Shown here in pieces: positions 62,535-64,000 of a stretch of DNA of 64,000 nt. The position numbers and the translations under genes were made by a program. Source of the stretch: Hymenobacter sp. HSC-4F20 (GTDB lineage: Bacteria > Bacteroidota > Bacteroidia > Cytophagales > Hymenobacteraceae); the NCBI RefSeq assembly GCF_019599275.1, contig NZ_JAHZTD010000002.1, positions 434,001 through 498,000 of the forward strand, in the 5' to 3' direction. The notes under the pieces were generated by a model. That model did no database searches. It saw nothing but the letters and a program-made list of their open reading frames with translations, and was not told the origin of the DNA. Numbering within the stretch: position 1 is the first letter of the stretch; the number at the start of each line of letters is the position of its first letter.

Positions 62535-64000
62535 CTAGTCCAGCACAATGCCCATCAGGCGCATGAGTTGGCTGGCGTTAAACGAGCGGCATACCCCGGG
62601 CGTAAGGCGGTAGTCGAAGCGCAGGGTACCGTCGGGGTTCAGGAAGGAGTTGAAGCTCACGTTGCGCACGTGCCTGGGCAGTTCCTCTTCCAAGGCGGCC
62701 AGCTCCAGGTCGTGGGTGCTGATAAGGCCGCTGGCGGCGCGCTGCCGCAGCTGGTGCACCAGAGCGCGGGCCCCGCGGTGGCGGTCCTGGGAGTTAGTGC
62801 CCTTGAGAACCTCATCGAGCAGGTAAAAGACCGGCAGCGAGGTAGCCGCTGCTTCGGGGGTAGTCAGGTCTAGTAGCAGGCGCAGGCGCTTCAGCTCAGC
62901 GTAGAAGGAAGAGGTGCTTTCGGCCAGGTTGTCGTTGGTGCGCATGGCAGTGTACACCTGAGCGGGCCCACAGGTGAAAGCCCGCGCCGGCACCACGCCC
63001 CCGGCCTGGGCCAGCACCAGATTCAGGCCCACCGTGCGCAAAAACGTGCTTTTGCCCGCCATGTTGGAGCCGGTTACCACTACCGTTTGGCCCGCGCCCT
63101 CGATGCGAAAATCGTTGCGCACCCCGGTTTCGGCGAACAACAGCGGGTGGCCCATATCCTCGGCCACTACCGTTAGAGGGGTAGCCGATACCTCGGGCTG
63201 GGCAAAGGCCGGGTTGGCGGCCCGGAAGGCGGCCAGGCTCACCAGGGCGTCCAGCTCGGCGGCGGCTTCCAGCAAAGGTTCCAGGCCGTTGGGCAGCTGC
63301 CGCTTCCAGCGCTCCAGCTGCCATATACCCCACACATCCCAGAGCAGCACCGTGTTCAGCAGGCCCGCCACCGCCGGGTTCTGCCGGGCCGAAAACCAGC
63401 CCGCCACCCCCGACAGCCGCTCCAGCAGCCGGGCCGCTGCTACCCCGCCGGTGTCGTGCAGGGTCTGGTGCAGGCGGCGCAAAGCCGCGCTCTGCCACTG
63501 CCCGGCCTCAAACAAAGACAGTTGGTCGTGGGCAGCGCGCAGGGCGTCGCGCATGGTAGTTACGTGCTGGTAACTTTCGGCCCGTACGCCGGCAAATCGG
63601 GCGTTCAGGGCGCTGGTCAGCAGCAGTACCAGCAGGGGCCAGGTACCGTAGCCATTCAGGGCGGCGACTAGGGCGGCCACGGCGGCTGCCGGCAGCAGCA
63701 CTAGTAGGGGTAGCAGCCAGCTTTTACCCACGAAGAAATCCGGCTCCCGCAGCCAGGCCGCAAACTGCCGCGGGTCCGCCTCCTGGCGGGGGTAGTGCTG
63801 GGCGCGGGCCTGCCACTCCTGCTGCCAGGCCACATCGGGGGCCAGCTCGGCCGTGGCCTGCTGCCGCTCCGCTACCACCGCGGCCGGACTGGGGGCCAGC
63901 AGCCAGCCGGCCAGCCAGTCCTGGCCCAGGCGGGAGGTGCTGCGGTTCAGGAGCTGAAACAAGGAGTGGGAGCCAAATACGTCCAGGTCGGCGGCGTAGG
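62535..64000 (-). CDS. MutS-like ATPase with membrane segments, N-terminus outside the window
   Basis: The frame is open to the right edge; 488 codons are visible, beginning with the family segment YAADLDVFGSHSLFQLLNR. After it come two hydrophobic stretches (SWLLPLLVLLPAAAVAALVA and TWPLLVLLLTSALNA) that look like transmembrane helices, then a helical lever region, then the MutS ATPase domain: Walker A GSNMAGKSTFLRTVG, and YLLDEVLKGTNSQDRHRGA, the Walker B/signature. The MutS mismatch-binding domain is not seen, and the gene is not ordinary mutS. Proteins of this type are known in Bacteroidetes as 'MutS-related', function unknown. Confidence 0.9.
   Translation of the reverse strand, partial: YAADLDVFGSHSLFQLLNRSTSRLGQDWLAGWLLAPSPAAVVAERQQATAELAPDVAWQQEWQARAQHYPRQEADPRQFAAWLREPDFFVGKSWLLPLLVLLPAAAVAALVAALNGYGTWPLLVLLLTSALNARFAGVRAESYQHVTTMRDALRAAHDQLSLFEAGQWQSAALRRLHQTLHDTGGVAAARLLERLSGVAGWFSARQNPAVAGLLNTVLLWDVWGIWQLERWKRQLPNGLEPLLEAAAELDALVSLAAFRAANPAFAQPEVSATPLTVVAEDMGHPLLFAETGVRNDFRIEGAGQTVVVTGSNMAGKSTFLRTVGLNLVLAQAGGVVPARAFTCGPAQVYTAMRTNDNLAESTSSFYAELKRLRLLLDLTTPEAAATSLPVFYLLDEVLKGTNSQDRHRGARALVHQLRQRAASGLISTHDLELAALEEELPRHVRNVSFNSFLNPDGTLRFDYRLTPGVCRSFNASQLMRLMGIVLD

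Overview
The window is a dense, GC-rich (about 60% by eye) bacterial chromosome segment. It looks like a Bacteroidetes genome of the order Cytophagales, most probably Hymenobacter or a close relative. Reasons: promoters of the Bacteroidetes type (a TTG around -33 and TAnnTTTG around -7) recur in front of genes; a TPP riboswitch controls a TonB-dependent receptor carrying a carboxypeptidase-regulatory-like N-terminus; most other families (DUF3108, DUF3089, PpiC lipoprotein plus SurA, HIRAN, FUSC, bestrophin, membrane MutS-like) fit that lineage. I see no rRNA, tRNA, CRISPR array, insertion sequence or prophage. Most of it is ordinary core genome; a few cassettes are less well explained.

Layout. 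1-1.6 kb: ferritin-like proteins and a small conserved protein. 1.6-4.7 kb: queG and ruvB on the minus strand, flanking an A/T-rich secreted orphan. 4.9-7.9 kb: an unknown helical protein, a stand-alone HIRAN protein, a small membrane protein and a glutaryl-CoA-dehydrogenase-like enzyme. 8-14.3 kb (minus): a TPP-riboswitch-controlled outer-membrane receptor, then a pnuC / NadR-like kinase / mutarotase-like / GNAT run. 14.3-21 kb: rhodanese, hrpB, an outer-membrane protein, an SDR and guaB. 21-24.2 kb: a three-gene partner-switching cassette (membrane PP2C phosphatase, STAS antagonist, HATPase). 24.3-30 kb: periplasmic foldases (PpiC lipoprotein, SurA), then moxR behind a very long hairpin. 30-39.9 kb: SDR, GNAT, porin-like protein, recA, DUF3108, a PhoB/PhoR-like pair, an RluA-type synthase and a membrane glycosyltransferase-like protein. 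40-42.7 kb: the rplM-rpsI-rpsB-tsf block. 42.7-44.8 kb: an A/T-rich gap, a possible anti-sigma-like membrane protein and two roadblock-like paralogues. 45-48.9 kb: DUF3089 lipoprotein, a SHOCT-like membrane protein, a coiled-coil exported protein and two small proteins. 49-51 kb: YeiH exporter and LysR regulator. 51.4-57 kb: S9 peptidase, orphan 7TM histidine kinase, MFS transporter. 57.5-64 kb (minus): FUSC transporter, DAO-Rieske oxidoreductase, bestrophin channel, and a MutS-like ATPase cut by the window edge.

How the genes work together. Clear functional groups are the translation block, the periplasmic folding pair PpiC/SurA, the phosphatase-STAS-kinase switch, the PhoB/PhoR-like pair, the YeiH/LysR pair and vitamin uptake (thiamin by the riboswitch-controlled receptor; nicotinamide riboside or thiamin by PnuC plus kinase). 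The least explained parts are the 42.7-44.8 kb cassette, the 31-bp hairpin before moxR, the structured RNA candidate after the TonB receptor, the OmpA-like segment inside the PpiC lipoprotein, and the A/T-rich orphan between queG and ruvB.
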